Positions 43,919 through 52,395 of a DNA stretch of 64,000 nucleotides are shown here, in pieces. The translations under genes were made by a program, and so were the position numbers. How positions within the stretch are numbered: the stretch's first letter is position 1; each line of letters starts with the position of its first letter. This stretch comes from Deltaproteobacteria bacterium (GTDB taxonomy: Bacteria; Desulfobacterota; JAFDED01). The stretch lies in NCBI GenBank assembly GCA_019310535.1, contig JAFDED010000009.1, positions 1 to 64,000 on the forward strand, written 5' to 3'. The notes beneath the pieces were generated by a model, which saw only the letters and a program-made list of their open reading frames with translations, was not told where the DNA came from and did no database searches.

Positions 43919-44061
43919 GACAGAAGGGGTTCCAGCGGCGGGCGGCTTTGCTTTCTCCCATCCACCTGCCTGCCGGATTGGACATGGAGTGAGTTTTCTT
44001 GATCATAAAGGCAAGGAGCCTGCCTCTGCGAGATAGAGAGCAATAATTGCTGTTTGCTGTA

Positions 44062-44802
44062 TCAGGAACGCTGGTTTTCGCCCTCCAGGAAAATCTCCCG
44101 GGCCTTCCGCCGTCCTGATTCGGTTAAAAACAACTGGTTGATCTTTTTTTCCAGCCCATCGCGCGTCATCCCGGGAAAAGTTTCCTTCCCATTGACCAGC
44201 CAGTCGGAGTCGCTGACGATCCGGAAGTTGAGGGTCTCTTCGGCGCCGGGGCTGTGATGATGGGCGATAATGTCGCAAATTTCCTCGATCACGTCCCCGT
44301 CAACGCCCGCCCGCTCCAGAATCTCACGGGCGATCGGGGGGCCCTCTTTCTCCTGGTAAGGGCCGGCAGAACTTCCGTATTTGCGCAGAGCTTCCGGGAT
44401 CCCCACATCGTGCAGCAGCCCTGCTGCGATTACCACGTTGGGGTCTCCTCCTTCATGGCGCACCAATTCTTCCGCGTATCGTGAAACCTGCATTGCGTGG
44501 GCCAGGCGCTTGAGATCGCCTCCCCAGAACTCCCGAATCTCCACGGTAAGGCGATCCTTCAGCGGAATGTTTCGGCGGTTGCGGATCTCCTCGGGGAGGT
44601 TCCCGACGCACTGTTCAGCATAACGGCAATAGGCCGCACAGCCGAAATCAAGCTTGGGATTGATCATCCGATGGCCGCATTTGCGACATTTTCTCCGGAC
44701 ATCGTCCTTCCAGAATTCGATGGTGGCGCCACACTGATTGCAGGGGACCTCAAAGATGTCCCCCGGCTTCCAGTACCGCAAATCTTGTCCAGGACACTGC
44801 AT
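44062..44802 (-). CDS. HD-domain phosphohydrolase with N-terminal zinc ribbon
   Basis: A 246-residue protein. Residues about 10-75 carry cysteine pairs (VPCNQCG, RRKCRKCGHRM) and CAAYCRYAEQC, forming one or two metal sites. The HD domain follows: HAMQVSRYAEELVRHEGG, AAGLLHDVGIPEAL (HD pair), then IIAHHHSPGA. IVSDSDWLVNG supplies the last Asp. HD proteins of this size hydrolyse nucleotides or act on phosphorylated products. ATG at 44802 has GGGGG before it and follows the stop of the 47-residue zinc-ribbon gene by ten bases. It is the last gene of the Rrf2 operon; the combination of metal ribbon and HD may sense metal or redox state. Confidence 0.85.
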   Translation of the reverse strand: MQCPGQDLRYWKPGDIFEVPCNQCGATIEFWKDDVRRKCRKCGHRMINPKLDFGCAAYCRYAEQCVGNLPEEIRNRRNIPLKDRLTVEIREFWGGDLKRLAHAMQVSRYAEELVRHEGGDPNVVIAAGLLHDVGIPEALRKYGSSAGPYQEKEGPPIAREILERAGVDGDVIEEICDIIAHHHSPGAEETLNFRIVSDSDWLVNGKETFPGMTRDGLEKKINQLFLTESGRRKAREIFLEGENQRS

Positions 44803-44812
44803 GGCTTCCCCC

Positions 44813-44956
44813 TTATCCATGTATCAGCACTGGGAGACAGTGCACGCAGACCCAGAAGGCATCGCCTTCTTTGCGGGCTTGAAGCAGCACGGCCTGATTC
44901 TCGTCGGTGCCGCACATGAAGCAGGACTGCTTCTCGTCGGTTTTTTCCTTTTCCAT
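44813..44956 (-). CDS. 47-residue zinc-ribbon microprotein
   Basis: A very short gene that is easily missed. It has a full ribosome site (AAAGGAGG, seven bases before ATG 44956) and encodes MEKEKTDEKQSCFMCGTDEN followed by a stretch ending FWVCVHCLPVLIHG. The two CxxC pairs are spaced as in zinc ribbons. The gene lies 21 bases after the membrane-DUF1858 gene and 10 before the HD gene, so it is a true operon member. No family name is known to me. It could bind zinc or a Fe-S cluster and serve as a small redox-sensing partner. Confidence 0.75.
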   Translation of the reverse strand: MEKEKTDEKQSCFMCGTDENQAVLLQARKEGDAFWVCVHCLPVLIHG

Positions 44957-44977
44957 TGTTGTTCCTCCTTTAATGTA

Positions 44978-45868
44978 TCATTCCTTGCCGGAACGAATAG
45001 CCTGGTTGAGGGCTTCAAGAATTTCCGCCTCATTGACATTATGCATCAGTGCACTCTGGGTGATGGTTTCGAATGCTTGCCCGGGGCACGAAAAGCAACC
45101 TTCCCCGTAGTATTTACGGAAAACCGACGCGGTTTGGGGATAGGCCTTGAGGACATCTCCAATTATAGCGTCCCGCGTGCATCCATCAGGTCCAATGGGT
45201 GACGGTGCCGCATCTGGAGCCTTTCCCTGTAACTTCGCCACCACCTCCTGCAGGTGTAACCCATGCCGACTGCAGGCCATTTCCAGAGTGATTCCCACCC
45301 GGCGCAGTCGCTCCAGCCCATTGGGTTCGGATAGACCCTTGAGTCCCGCGCTGATCAAAATTTCCTTGGCTTGAGGGTATCTCTCCAGGACATCGGCCAC
45401 TTTCATGTCGCCGGTGAGAGACTGATATTTAGCCTCTCCGGCAGGCATGGGTGCAGGAGCGGCGGACTCTTCTGCTGTTTGCTGCTCTGTCAGCAAGGTG
45501 GCCACCAGATTTATCACGAACAGTGCGACAGATGCAGCCGATGCGGCCGCGAAAAGCGCGAAAAGGGCCTGTCCCCCGGCTGAAGCCAGAGGATGGGTGA
45601 GGACCATGCCCACCAGGCCGACGTTGGCCAGCCAAAAATGCACGTCAACCATGCGGTTCCAGCGCAGGGTTCGTGCATTGAATCGCGGCAGGATGAAGTA
45701 GCCGACGCCGTAAATCATCATTGCCATGAAGCCCAGCAAGTTCAGATGAACGTGTGCGAAGCGTACCCCGATCCCGCCCGCATCCATGGCCAAGCCGACT
45801 CCAAGGATAGAGGCGACGAGAAAATAGACCAATGACATGATAATGAACCATCGAAGAGTGCGATCCAT
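44978..45868 (-). CDS. Heme-copper-like membrane protein with two DUF1858 domains
   Basis: A 296-residue protein. Four membrane helices in residues 1-125 (WFIIMSLVYFLVASILGVGL, FAHVHLNLLGFMAMMIYGVG and two more) resemble a shortened cytochrome c oxidase/NO reductase subunit I, with the histidines HVH in helix 2 as heme-ligand candidates. After a linker come two DUF1858 domains. The first (MKVADVLERYPQAKEIL) lacks cysteines. The second (IIGDVLKAYPQTASVFRKYY) carries CFSCPG, the usual CxxCPG of this family, likely binding a redox centre. It follows the Dsr-like gene by six bases. Function unknown; a membrane electron-transfer role for the operon is inferred. Confidence 0.8.
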   Translation of the reverse strand: MDRTLRWFIIMSLVYFLVASILGVGLAMDAGGIGVRFAHVHLNLLGFMAMMIYGVGYFILPRFNARTLRWNRMVDVHFWLANVGLVGMVLTHPLASAGGQALFALFAAASAASVALFVINLVATLLTEQQTAEESAAPAPMPAGEAKYQSLTGDMKVADVLERYPQAKEILISAGLKGLSEPNGLERLRRVGITLEMACSRHGLHLQEVVAKLQGKAPDAAPSPIGPDGCTRDAIIGDVLKAYPQTASVFRKYYGEGCFSCPGQAFETITQSALMHNVNEAEILEALNQAIRSGKE

Positions 45869-45874
45869 CTTTTA

Positions 45875-46516
45875 TTAACCTCCCACTTCACTAAATATGC
45901 CGCACCGATCCAGGAAAGCACCGAAGCGCTCTCCTGGACGGCCGGATTCGAGATACTGCTTGAGTAGATCGGTCAGGCGTCGAACCGCCGTCTCGCGCCG
46001 GGCCAGATCGGCCAACCGATAGGCCAATCGTGGATGCCTGCCCATCCGACCTCCCACCAAAACAGCAAAACCTTTTTCCCCTGGATGCATGGCTCCCGTG
46101 GTGCATGCCCGGATGCAGTTTCCGCACAGCAGGCATTTCTCCCGGTCCAGGGAGGGAAAATCGCCCTCCAGAGATACAGCCCCCTCGGGGCATGCCGAGA
46201 CACAAGCGCCGCAACCCGTGCATGCCTCTGGATTCAATTGAGGCTCTACCTGCCCCACCAGCCCGAAATCGGCTATCTGCGGCCTGGAGCATGCATTGGG
46301 GCAGCCTGAGACTGAGACCCGGAATATGTGGTGGAGCAGAACGGGTTCTTCTCCCAGTCGCTCCCGCAGTCGGGCGGTAAAGTCCAACCGACTGAATATC
46401 TCTTCCAGGTCTGCCGCAAGATATCCCGCGTCAAGGTTCGAATTGGGACAGCCGACGGCCGCCCGGCAGGTTTCGATCTGAAACAATTGATCAAAATTCA
46501 TAGGTATGTTTTTCAT
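45875..46516 (-). CDS. Small siroheme/[4Fe-4S] Dsr-like protein with ferredoxin domain
   Basis: A 213-residue protein with the C-x5-C (CRAAVGC) and C-x3-C (SGCPNACSRP) ligands that hold a siroheme-coupled [4Fe-4S] cluster in sulfite and nitrite reductases, followed by an inserted ferredoxin unit (CTGCGACVSACPEGA, CLLCGNCIRACTTGA). At half the size of NirA or DsrB it matches the small Dsr-like proteins known from archaea and anaerobes. Activity (sulfite, nitrite or none) cannot be decided from sequence. The ATG overlaps the TGA of the Rrf2 regulator by four bases, so regulator and enzyme are translationally coupled. Confidence 0.87.
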   Translation of the reverse strand: MKNIPMNFDQLFQIETCRAAVGCPNSNLDAGYLAADLEEIFSRLDFTARLRERLGEEPVLLHHIFRVSVSGCPNACSRPQIADFGLVGQVEPQLNPEACTGCGACVSACPEGAVSLEGDFPSLDREKCLLCGNCIRACTTGAMHPGEKGFAVLVGGRMGRHPRLAYRLADLARRETAVRRLTDLLKQYLESGRPGERFGAFLDRCGIFSEVGG

Positions 46517-46983
46517 GGAGAAAGTCCCTTTCTAATGAGTATATCGCCGGGTTGCTCCGTATTTCCTGCGGGCCAGTTTTTCAGGAACTGCTGAATAGTG
46601 GCGCCCTCAAGTCTCCGCCGCACCTCTTTCTTAACACCGCCCCAGAATCCCCCGAAAAGGCACCGATCCGAGATGGCGCAGCTATTCTCATCCAGGAAAC
46701 ATCCGATACTGTCTATAGGCCCTTCATAAAGTTCGATCACTTCCAGCAGGGAAATATCCTCCGCAGGCCTTACAAGTCGGTAACCGCGATGCGCGCCGCG
46801 GGAGGCATTCACGAGGCCCGCACGGCTGAGCGTCTGGAAAATTTTAGCCATGTAGTTCTCGGGCATTCCCAGAGCGCCGGCGATCTCGCGCAGTTGGATG
46901 GGCTCACCATCATTATGACGAGCCAGGAAGGCAATCCCGTGCAACGCATAGCCGGTACTTTTCATGAACCTCAAAAATCCCAT
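46513..46983 (-). CDS. Rrf2-family Fe-S transcriptional regulator
   Basis: A 156-residue Rrf2 regulator. The winged helix covers residues 1-80 (IQLREIAGALGMPENYMAKI, LVNASRGAHRGYRLVRP). The sensor cysteines are CFLDENSCAISDRC, that is C-x6-C-x5-C, close to the spacing of IscR and NsrR, so a [2Fe-2S] or [4Fe-4S] cluster is expected. ATG at 46983 has GTGAGG before it; a GTG at 46995 and an ATG at 46965 are alternatives. It is first in the operon, and two operator-like sites lie between it and a consensus promoter, fitting autoregulation in response to NO, oxygen or Fe-S status. Confidence 0.9.
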   Translation of the reverse strand: MGFLRFMKSTGYALHGIAFLARHNDGEPIQLREIAGALGMPENYMAKIFQTLSRAGLVNASRGAHRGYRLVRPAEDISLLEVIELYEGPIDSIGCFLDENSCAISDRCLFGGFWGGVKKEVRRRLEGATIQQFLKNWPAGNTEQPGDILIRKGLSP

Positions 46984-47002
46984 GGAAGTCCTCACAAAGA
47001 AT

Positions 47003-47062
47003 ACTCAAAGGAGTCAATGACTCTTATGAGTCTATTATAAATATTGCAATACGCCCTGTCAA
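47003..47062 (-). promoter_or_regulatory. Consensus promoter with tandem operators (Rrf2 operon)
   Basis: On the minus strand TTGACA (complement of 47057-47062) and TATAAT (complement of 47034-47039) are 17 bases apart, a perfect sigma70 promoter. Downstream of the -10 are two inverted repeats: GACTC-TTAT-GAGTC (47019-47032) and ACTC-AAAG-GAGT (47003-47014), three to four bases apart. Placement over the start site fits repression by the product of the first gene. Confidence 0.8.
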
Positions 47063-47164
47063 GAAAAAAATTCATAATAACCGATTGTGCTTCATTTTCT
47101 TTCTGAAAAAAGGTTGATTCTCGTAATCATCCGGGGGGGGAATATCGATGGTATGGAAAGGATG

Positions 47165-48583
47165 TTACTGTCCGGGAAAAGCATGAGGCAGGCTTGATTG
47201 CGGTAAAAAGGCATTGAAAAAAGCCTCGGAAAGTTTATCCAACAGATGGGGTAAAGACGAAGGTGCAATTCCGACTTTCCTCAATCTTCGGGCCAGTTTA
47301 TCCGTCTTCATGGAATCCATTTCCAGACCCACTTTAAAACAAATCATGATAAAATCCGCAATGTTAATAATATGGACCAGGAAGAGATCATGTTGAGTCT
47401 GTTCGGGTTCATGGTGATGCTTGATCACATCCCGAAGATTCTCGTGCAGCCCCCAGCGCGTGGCAAGCATGTCCCCCGTATCGGTATGCCGCAATCCCAA
47501 TTCCTGGTACTCGACTTCGATCATCGGGCGGCCGATCATCTGGATGGTACGATAAAAAAAGGGTTTACGCCGACTCACTGCCTGATCGAGCACAACTTTT
47601 CCGATATCATGCAATAAACCCGCTGTATATGCTGTGTCCGGTTTACATTTCCCTGTGAATTTCGCTAGTTCCTCCGCCACCAGGGCGGTTCCCAACGCAT
47701 GTTGGTACAGTCCGCCCATGCTTAATGCGTATCCTCCCCCTGCTTGCGAAAAGAACATCTCCGACGCCGCTGAAAAAGCTATGCGCAGCAAGTGTTTCTC
47801 ACCCAAAATCACCAGCGCATGGTCAACGGAGTCCACGTGCCAATTGCGTCCCAGAAACGCTGAATTGCACAATTTCAGTAGAGTGGCGGCAATGGTCTGA
47901 TCTTTTCGAATCTCGCCGGCTATTTCGTCAAATCCGATCCGATCGTCTCTGAGCATCTTGATGATCTTCAGGGCCACCTGCGGAATCGGCCTCACCTGCT
48001 GAATAGCTTTGTCCACATCAATGGGCTCTGGTCGCTCAATGGGGTCTTTCGTTCCGGGAACGCCGCTCCACAAAGGATCAATCGAAACCCCCCACTTCCA
48101 CGGGTCCAGGGTCATACGGCAGCCGAAATATCCCCCCGCCTCCAACTGGCGCAGCAGTACTTTATGTTTGAGCAGGATTTCCTGAACCGCCTGCCCGTTG
48201 CGCCCTCCTATGTTGAGTTCCATGTCTTGTCCGGTTGCCGGCCCTGGAAAAGCTCCTCCGGCCACCCATGCCTCTAACCTGTTTTTGTCCGCTCCTGCCT
48301 TATCGAGGGCTTCAATGAACAGGGGAAGTCCCGTCGCTGCATAGCGGTAAGGCATGTCCGGCGGTCCGGAATGGGGCGGCTCCGGAAGGAGAAGATGAAG
48401 CAGCCCTCCCACATCCGCCGCGCGGTCACACAGAGCCACTCCCACACAGGATCCCAGGTGCGCCACCAGCATCTTTTTATCAAAGTCGACTATAACCGCA
48501 TTACCTGCCGGCACATGTTGTGCCGGTTTCCCGGATCCGGCGGAGTACGCTCCTTTCCTCTGGGTACGGATTAAGCTCTCCAT
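47165..48583 (-). CDS. CheD-HDOD fusion protein
   Basis: A 472-residue protein. Residues 25-170 are CheD-like (VIVDFDKKMLVAHLGSCVGV, GGLLHLLLPEPP), keeping the catalytic Cys (GSC) and His (LLH) of chemoreceptor glutamine deamidases; the Thr of the triad is not obvious in front of GSC. Residues 190-400 are an HDOD domain (KAIQQVRPIPQVALKIIKML, LLKLCNSAFLG, AYTAGLLHDIGKVVLDQAV), followed by a helical tail. CheD works with chemotaxis receptors and HDOD domains in signalling. It lies 51 bases after the histidine kinase gene on the same strand and is probably controlled with it. No MCP or CheA gene is in the window. Confidence 0.88.
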   Translation of the reverse strand: MESLIRTQRKGAYSAGSGKPAQHVPAGNAVIVDFDKKMLVAHLGSCVGVALCDRAADVGGLLHLLLPEPPHSGPPDMPYRYAATGLPLFIEALDKAGADKNRLEAWVAGGAFPGPATGQDMELNIGGRNGQAVQEILLKHKVLLRQLEAGGYFGCRMTLDPWKWGVSIDPLWSGVPGTKDPIERPEPIDVDKAIQQVRPIPQVALKIIKMLRDDRIGFDEIAGEIRKDQTIAATLLKLCNSAFLGRNWHVDSVDHALVILGEKHLLRIAFSAASEMFFSQAGGGYALSMGGLYQHALGTALVAEELAKFTGKCKPDTAYTAGLLHDIGKVVLDQAVSRRKPFFYRTIQMIGRPMIEVEYQELGLRHTDTGDMLATRWGLHENLRDVIKHHHEPEQTQHDLFLVHIINIADFIMICFKVGLEMDSMKTDKLARRLRKVGIAPSSLPHLLDKLSEAFFNAFLPQSSLPHAFPGQ

Positions 48584-48634
48584 GATGTTGTTACTAGAAT
48601 CAAGAGGTACAGGGTGTTTGCCGGTAAAATTGAT

Positions 48635-50299
48635 TTATGTATCCAGTTTATCTCTTATTTTGCCGGCAAGGACATCTATCCGGTACGGCTTCTGGATCAG
48701 GGTATGCCCCTCCGCGGCGGAAAAATCATCATGAATGGCTTCCGTGCTGTATCCTGTGACAAAGATCACCTTCAATTCCGGCTTCAGCCGCTTTATGCTC
48801 TCAAAGGTCTCTTTGCCTCCGAGCCGGGGCATCACCAGATCCAGCACTACCAGAGGTATCTCATCCTTATGAGATTCAAATATCCGGCAGGCCTCTTCTC
48901 CGTCGGCGGCCAAAAGAATACGATATCCCAGTTGTTCCAGGAGCTCCTTGCACAGGACGCGCAAGGAAGGTTCATCCTCAGCCACCAGAATCGTCTCGTG
49001 CCCACCCGTTACGGTGATGGACGGCGCTTTCTCATCGGCTGTTTGCTGACCCATCTGGGCCGGCAGATAGATGCGAAACTCGGATCCACGCCCCGGGTGG
49101 CTGCTCACTTCTATGCATCCCCCGTGCTGCTGCACAATTCCATATACCATTGACAGCCCCAGGCCCGTTCCTTTTCCTGATTCCTTGGTGGTGAAAAACG
49201 GCTCGAAGATGTGTCCCAGAGTCTCCTCGTCCATGCCGATACCGGAATCCTTTATTGATATCAACACATACTCTCCGGGCAGCGTTCCGGGATGGGTGCG
49301 GCTAAAGGCCTGGTCCAGCGAAACCTGCTCTGTTCCGATCAACAGTTCCCCGCCTTTCGGCATGGCGTCTCTGGCATTGACCGCCAGGTTCATCAAGACC
49401 TGCTCGATCTGGCCCGGATCCACCCGCACCGGCGGTATATCTGGAGAACACCGCACTTTTAATCGAATATGCTCCCCTATGACCCTCTCCAGAATTTTAA
49501 CAACTTCACCCACCACTTCATTGATGTCCCGCAACCTGGGCTCCAGTATCTGCCGCCGTCCGAATGCCAGCAATTGCCTGGTGAGCTTGGCCGCCCTTTC
49601 GGCCGCTTTCTCCACCTCGATCAAGTTCTTATACCCGGGCACCTGCGGATTCATAGACGCCATTGCCAACTGTATATGCCCAAAAATGGCCGTGAGCAGG
49701 TTGTTAAAGTCGTGAGCGATACCTCCGGCCAGCGTACCGATGGCCTCCATTTTTTGCGCCAGGATAAGCTGCCTCTCCAGCACTTTATGCTCGGTTATGT
49801 CCCGTGCAATGCCGCAGATGCCATATATTTCGCCTTTCTCGTCATAGAGTGGAACCTTGGTGATGTTGAAAGAATACGTCCGATCGTCACAAACCTTGGT
49901 ATATTCCTCCTGGATGATCTCCCCCTGCAGCACCCTGTCGTCCGCCATTTTGTTTTGTCTGGCATTCGGTTCCGGAAAAAGCTCAAAATCGGTCTTGCCG
50001 ATCACTTCCTCGCAGGGTAATGCGAACATCTTACTACAGGTCTTGTTGCACATCACATACCGGTGCTGCATGTTTTTGGTGAAAATGGCGTCCGCCGCTC
50101 CGTCAAAAATGGCCCTCCATTGATTGTTTTCCTCTTGCAGTTCCCGTGTCCTCCCGGCGACTAAAGTTTCTATTTGCCGCCGCAATCGGCGATTCGCCTC
50201 CTCAAGCCTCTTTTGGATTGCCATCAGACGTTTGGTTGCAACTCCTTTTCCGGCTGACTTCCTGACCACTGTTTCCCCCCCATATTTGCTAAGACGTAC
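48635..50299 (-). CDS. Hybrid sensor histidine kinase with PAS and receiver domains
   Basis: About 554 residues, cytoplasmic by sequence. An N-terminal coiled coil (RLEEANRRLRRQIETLVAGR) leads to a PAS domain (WRAIFDGAADAIFTKNMQHR ... VIGKTDFELFPEPN), the HisKA helix with AGGIAHDFNNLLTAIFGHIQ (phospho-His), HATPase motifs (VLMNLAVNARDAM, GTGLGLSMVYGIVQQHGG) and a C-terminal receiver (VLDLVMPRLGGKETF, phospho-Asp in LDL). No transmembrane segment is seen. The start is uncertain: ATG 50299 lacks a ribosome site, whereas GTG 50269 has GGGGGG five bases upstream. It is followed by the CheD-HDOD gene. Confidence 0.93.
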   Translation of the reverse strand, partial: VRLSKYGGETVVRKSAGKGVATKRLMAIQKRLEEANRRLRRQIETLVAGRTRELQEENNQWRAIFDGAADAIFTKNMQHRYVMCNKTCSKMFALPCEEVIGKTDFELFPEPNARQNKMADDRVLQGEIIQEEYTKVCDDRTYSFNITKVPLYDEKGEIYGICGIARDITEHKVLERQLILAQKMEAIGTLAGGIAHDFNNLLTAIFGHIQLAMASMNPQVPGYKNLIEVEKAAERAAKLTRQLLAFGRRQILEPRLRDINEVVGEVVKILERVIGEHIRLKVRCSPDIPPVRVDPGQIEQVLMNLAVNARDAMPKGGELLIGTEQVSLDQAFSRTHPGTLPGEYVLISIKDSGIGMDEETLGHIFEPFFTTKESGKGTGLGLSMVYGIVQQHGGCIEVSSHPGRGSEFRIYLPAQMGQQTADEKAPSITVTGGHETILVAEDEPSLRVLCKELLEQLGYRILLAADGEEACRIFESHKDEIPLVVLDLVMPRLGGKETFESIKRLKPELKVIFVTGYSTEAIHDDFSAAEGHTLIQKPYRIDVLAGKIRDKLDT

Positions 50300-50332
50300 C
50301 ATGAATAAAATCTGAAATAACCGCTTCCCCAA

Positions 50333-50740
50333 TGTTTGAGGGAAACTCTCTTCTACAATATATGATTAAATACGATACTGTTTTTCGCCTTTCCTGATCC
50401 TGTGCGGTCACCATCCCCTCGCTTGGCTCCGGTTAAGGTGCAAAACCTTTGCTTTCCGCTGAATTCCATACCCAGGTAATAGTATTAAAGGGGAGAAAAG
50501 AAAAATGGCCCACTCACACCGTGATTGAACGGACCATAAAAGATAAGTCTGTCTGTGTAGAGTCGTTAAGGCATCTGCCATAGGCTCTTCCCTGAGCCAT
50601 GAAAAATGAAAATCGCTTGCTCAATCTGAACGAACTAAAGCACCAGCTGCCGGCAAACGACACGAACGCGGAAACGTTATTTTCAATTTTATATAACGAA
50701 TCGCAAAATAAACCATTCTTGCTAAAAAATCAAGGGAAAC
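50333..50740. other. Mostly gene-free stretch; possible truncated ORF
   Basis: No recognised gene lies here. A frame from ATG 50599 reads MKNENRLLNLNELKHQL, then NAETLFSILYNESQNKPFLL, and then runs into the composite repeat at 50741, so about 45 codons may be the start of a gene broken by the repeat. The ATG lacks a convincing ribosome site and the likeness to any family is nil. Confidence 0.3.
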
Positions 50741-51030
50741 CATGCAGGAGTTTTAGGGAACGGGTGGCGGGGAGGGGAGATTTTGACAGGCGCGCTTCGC
50801 GGTGCGCGCCTGCGTTGGAACCGCCTCACAGTGAAACTTTCCCGCAAGCGGGAGGCGGGGGGGGGCAGTAATTCAATGGTATTTTGGACACAGCCCATAC
50901 CACAATCATGGTACATTTTCTACGAAAAAAGTTGTAATTGTGGCTCCGGGGGATCACCTCACGCTCCGGGGTGTAGCAACGGGGCACATGCGCGGCCCGG
51001 ACCATGTATTGTCCTGGCCGCGCCGGGAAA
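50741..51030 (+). repeat. Composite repeat (C-B) joined to a family A piece
   Basis: It starts CATGCAGGAG (a shortened C), then GAACGGGTGGCGGGGAGGGG, the hairpin GGCGCGC-TTCGCG-GTGCGCGCC, CCCGCAAGCGGG, and module B (AATTCAATGGTATTTTGGAC to GTACATTTTCTA, about 50870-50922). Immediately after, GTAATTGTGGCTCCGGGGGA (50934) opens a family A fragment as at 8015. So two repeat families are joined end to end here. Confidence 0.8.
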
Positions 51031-51056
51031 AAACACACAATTGATCAAGCCGTTTC

Positions 51057-52277
51057 CTATAGCTGTTTCTGGGGAGCCTTCATTAACGGTGGAGTTGAAA
51101 GGACGGCGGCCAGCAGGCTACACAGGGCCACCAACACCAGCAGGAGTTTATACGAACCAAATTGCATGACAAGATAACCGCTCAACCAGCCGGAAATTAA
51201 TCCGGCCCACGATTTGGCGGTATAGGTGATTCCGTAATTAGTGGTGGCATATTTTGACCCGTAATAATCCCCTATTGTGGCGGGGTACAGGGCAAAAGGC
51301 GCCCCTCCTAACAGTGCCGCAATAAATACAATTATCATAAAAAGAATTGGGATCTGGCCAAACTGTACGAAACATAATATTGCCACACCCAAAAGAGAAT
51401 AGAACGCCATCATCGTTTTTTCTCTTCCAATCTTGTCAGAAACAGTTCCTGCGACAACTCTGCTTAAACCGTTTCCAAGCGGAAAAAGCACCAGCAGGAG
51501 GCTGAAATAATTTGCCGGAACATTAAATTCTTTAGCCACCATTTTCATTTGCGCTCCGAATATCAGCACAATCGAAACGGTAACAGTAAATGAAAAGTAC
51601 ATCAGCGGCCATTGATAAGTCTTCACCATCTCAACAGGTCTGAAATCCGGAGATATTCTCACCGGTTTGTTCCCGCCGTCAGAGGAAGGCAACCAGCCTT
51701 CCTGTGGATATCGATAGAGCCAGGAGAGAGGAACCAGTACTATCGTCATGAAGATTCCCGTCCACATAAACGTTGTTCTCAGACCCTCAGCCTCCAGTAA
51801 TCCCTGGATGAGCAAATTAAAAATCGCCGTTCCCGCACCGAACCCAAACACAACAAGGCCGGTTGCAAAACCTCTTTTGTCGGGGAACCATTTGATCGCG
51901 CATGCGGCTGAAATGCAGTAAAGAACTCCCACTCCCAGGCCGCCCAGGCCGTAAAATAAATATAATACCTGAGGAGAAGAAGCTTGAGAAGCCATGATAA
52001 AGCCGAATCCAACTAAAAAGGAAGCTGCAATCGCAACTTTCCGAGGACCATAAGAGTCGGCGATATACCCGGAAAACGGCTGTACAAAGGTAACAGTATA
52101 CGCGAAAACGGTGAAGGTTAAACCAACTGTGGCAAGATCCCAGTTGAGTTGCTTGTGGATGGCATAGGCAAATAAAAACCATGAATACTGGTAAATACTG
52201 ATGATCATCATGATAACAAAGGCGGCAATAATTAATACCCACCGATACCTTGAAGCCGGCAATTGATTGACCTCCAT
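51057..52277 (-). CDS. OFA-family MFS transporter (oxalate/formate antiporter-like)
   Basis: A 406-residue, 12-helix MFS protein. PFSGYIADSYGPRKVAIAAS is motif A, GLGGLGVGVLYCISAACAIKWFPDKRGFATGLVV is the long OFA-type helix 4/5 region (read in two parts), and AGTVSDKIGREKTMMAF is the second motif A. OFA members exchange oxalate, formate or other small carboxylates. GGGAGGTGATGA stands before the ATG. It is not in an operon with metabolic genes that would name the substrate. Confidence 0.9.
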   Translation of the reverse strand: MEVNQLPASRYRWVLIIAAFVIMMIISIYQYSWFLFAYAIHKQLNWDLATVGLTFTVFAYTVTFVQPFSGYIADSYGPRKVAIAASFLVGFGFIMASQASSPQVLYLFYGLGGLGVGVLYCISAACAIKWFPDKRGFATGLVVFGFGAGTAIFNLLIQGLLEAEGLRTTFMWTGIFMTIVLVPLSWLYRYPQEGWLPSSDGGNKPVRISPDFRPVEMVKTYQWPLMYFSFTVTVSIVLIFGAQMKMVAKEFNVPANYFSLLLVLFPLGNGLSRVVAGTVSDKIGREKTMMAFYSLLGVAILCFVQFGQIPILFMIIVFIAALLGGAPFALYPATIGDYYGSKYATTNYGITYTAKSWAGLISGWLSGYLVMQFGSYKLLLVLVALCSLLAAVLSTPPLMKAPQKQL

Positions 52278-52395
52278 TCATCACCTCCCGGTAGATACGT
52301 AATCAGCTATAGCGGCGCGCATGAAATTCATCATCAGGCTTCATCCGGTGTCTGCCGTCGGAGCCGCAGCCCTTAAGGATTTCAGGTATGTTGAT

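Noticed and set aside
50599-50871. 90-codon frame as a gene
   Set aside because: Its second half is repeat DNA and its first half lacks a ribosome site and homology; kept only as a possible truncated ORF.
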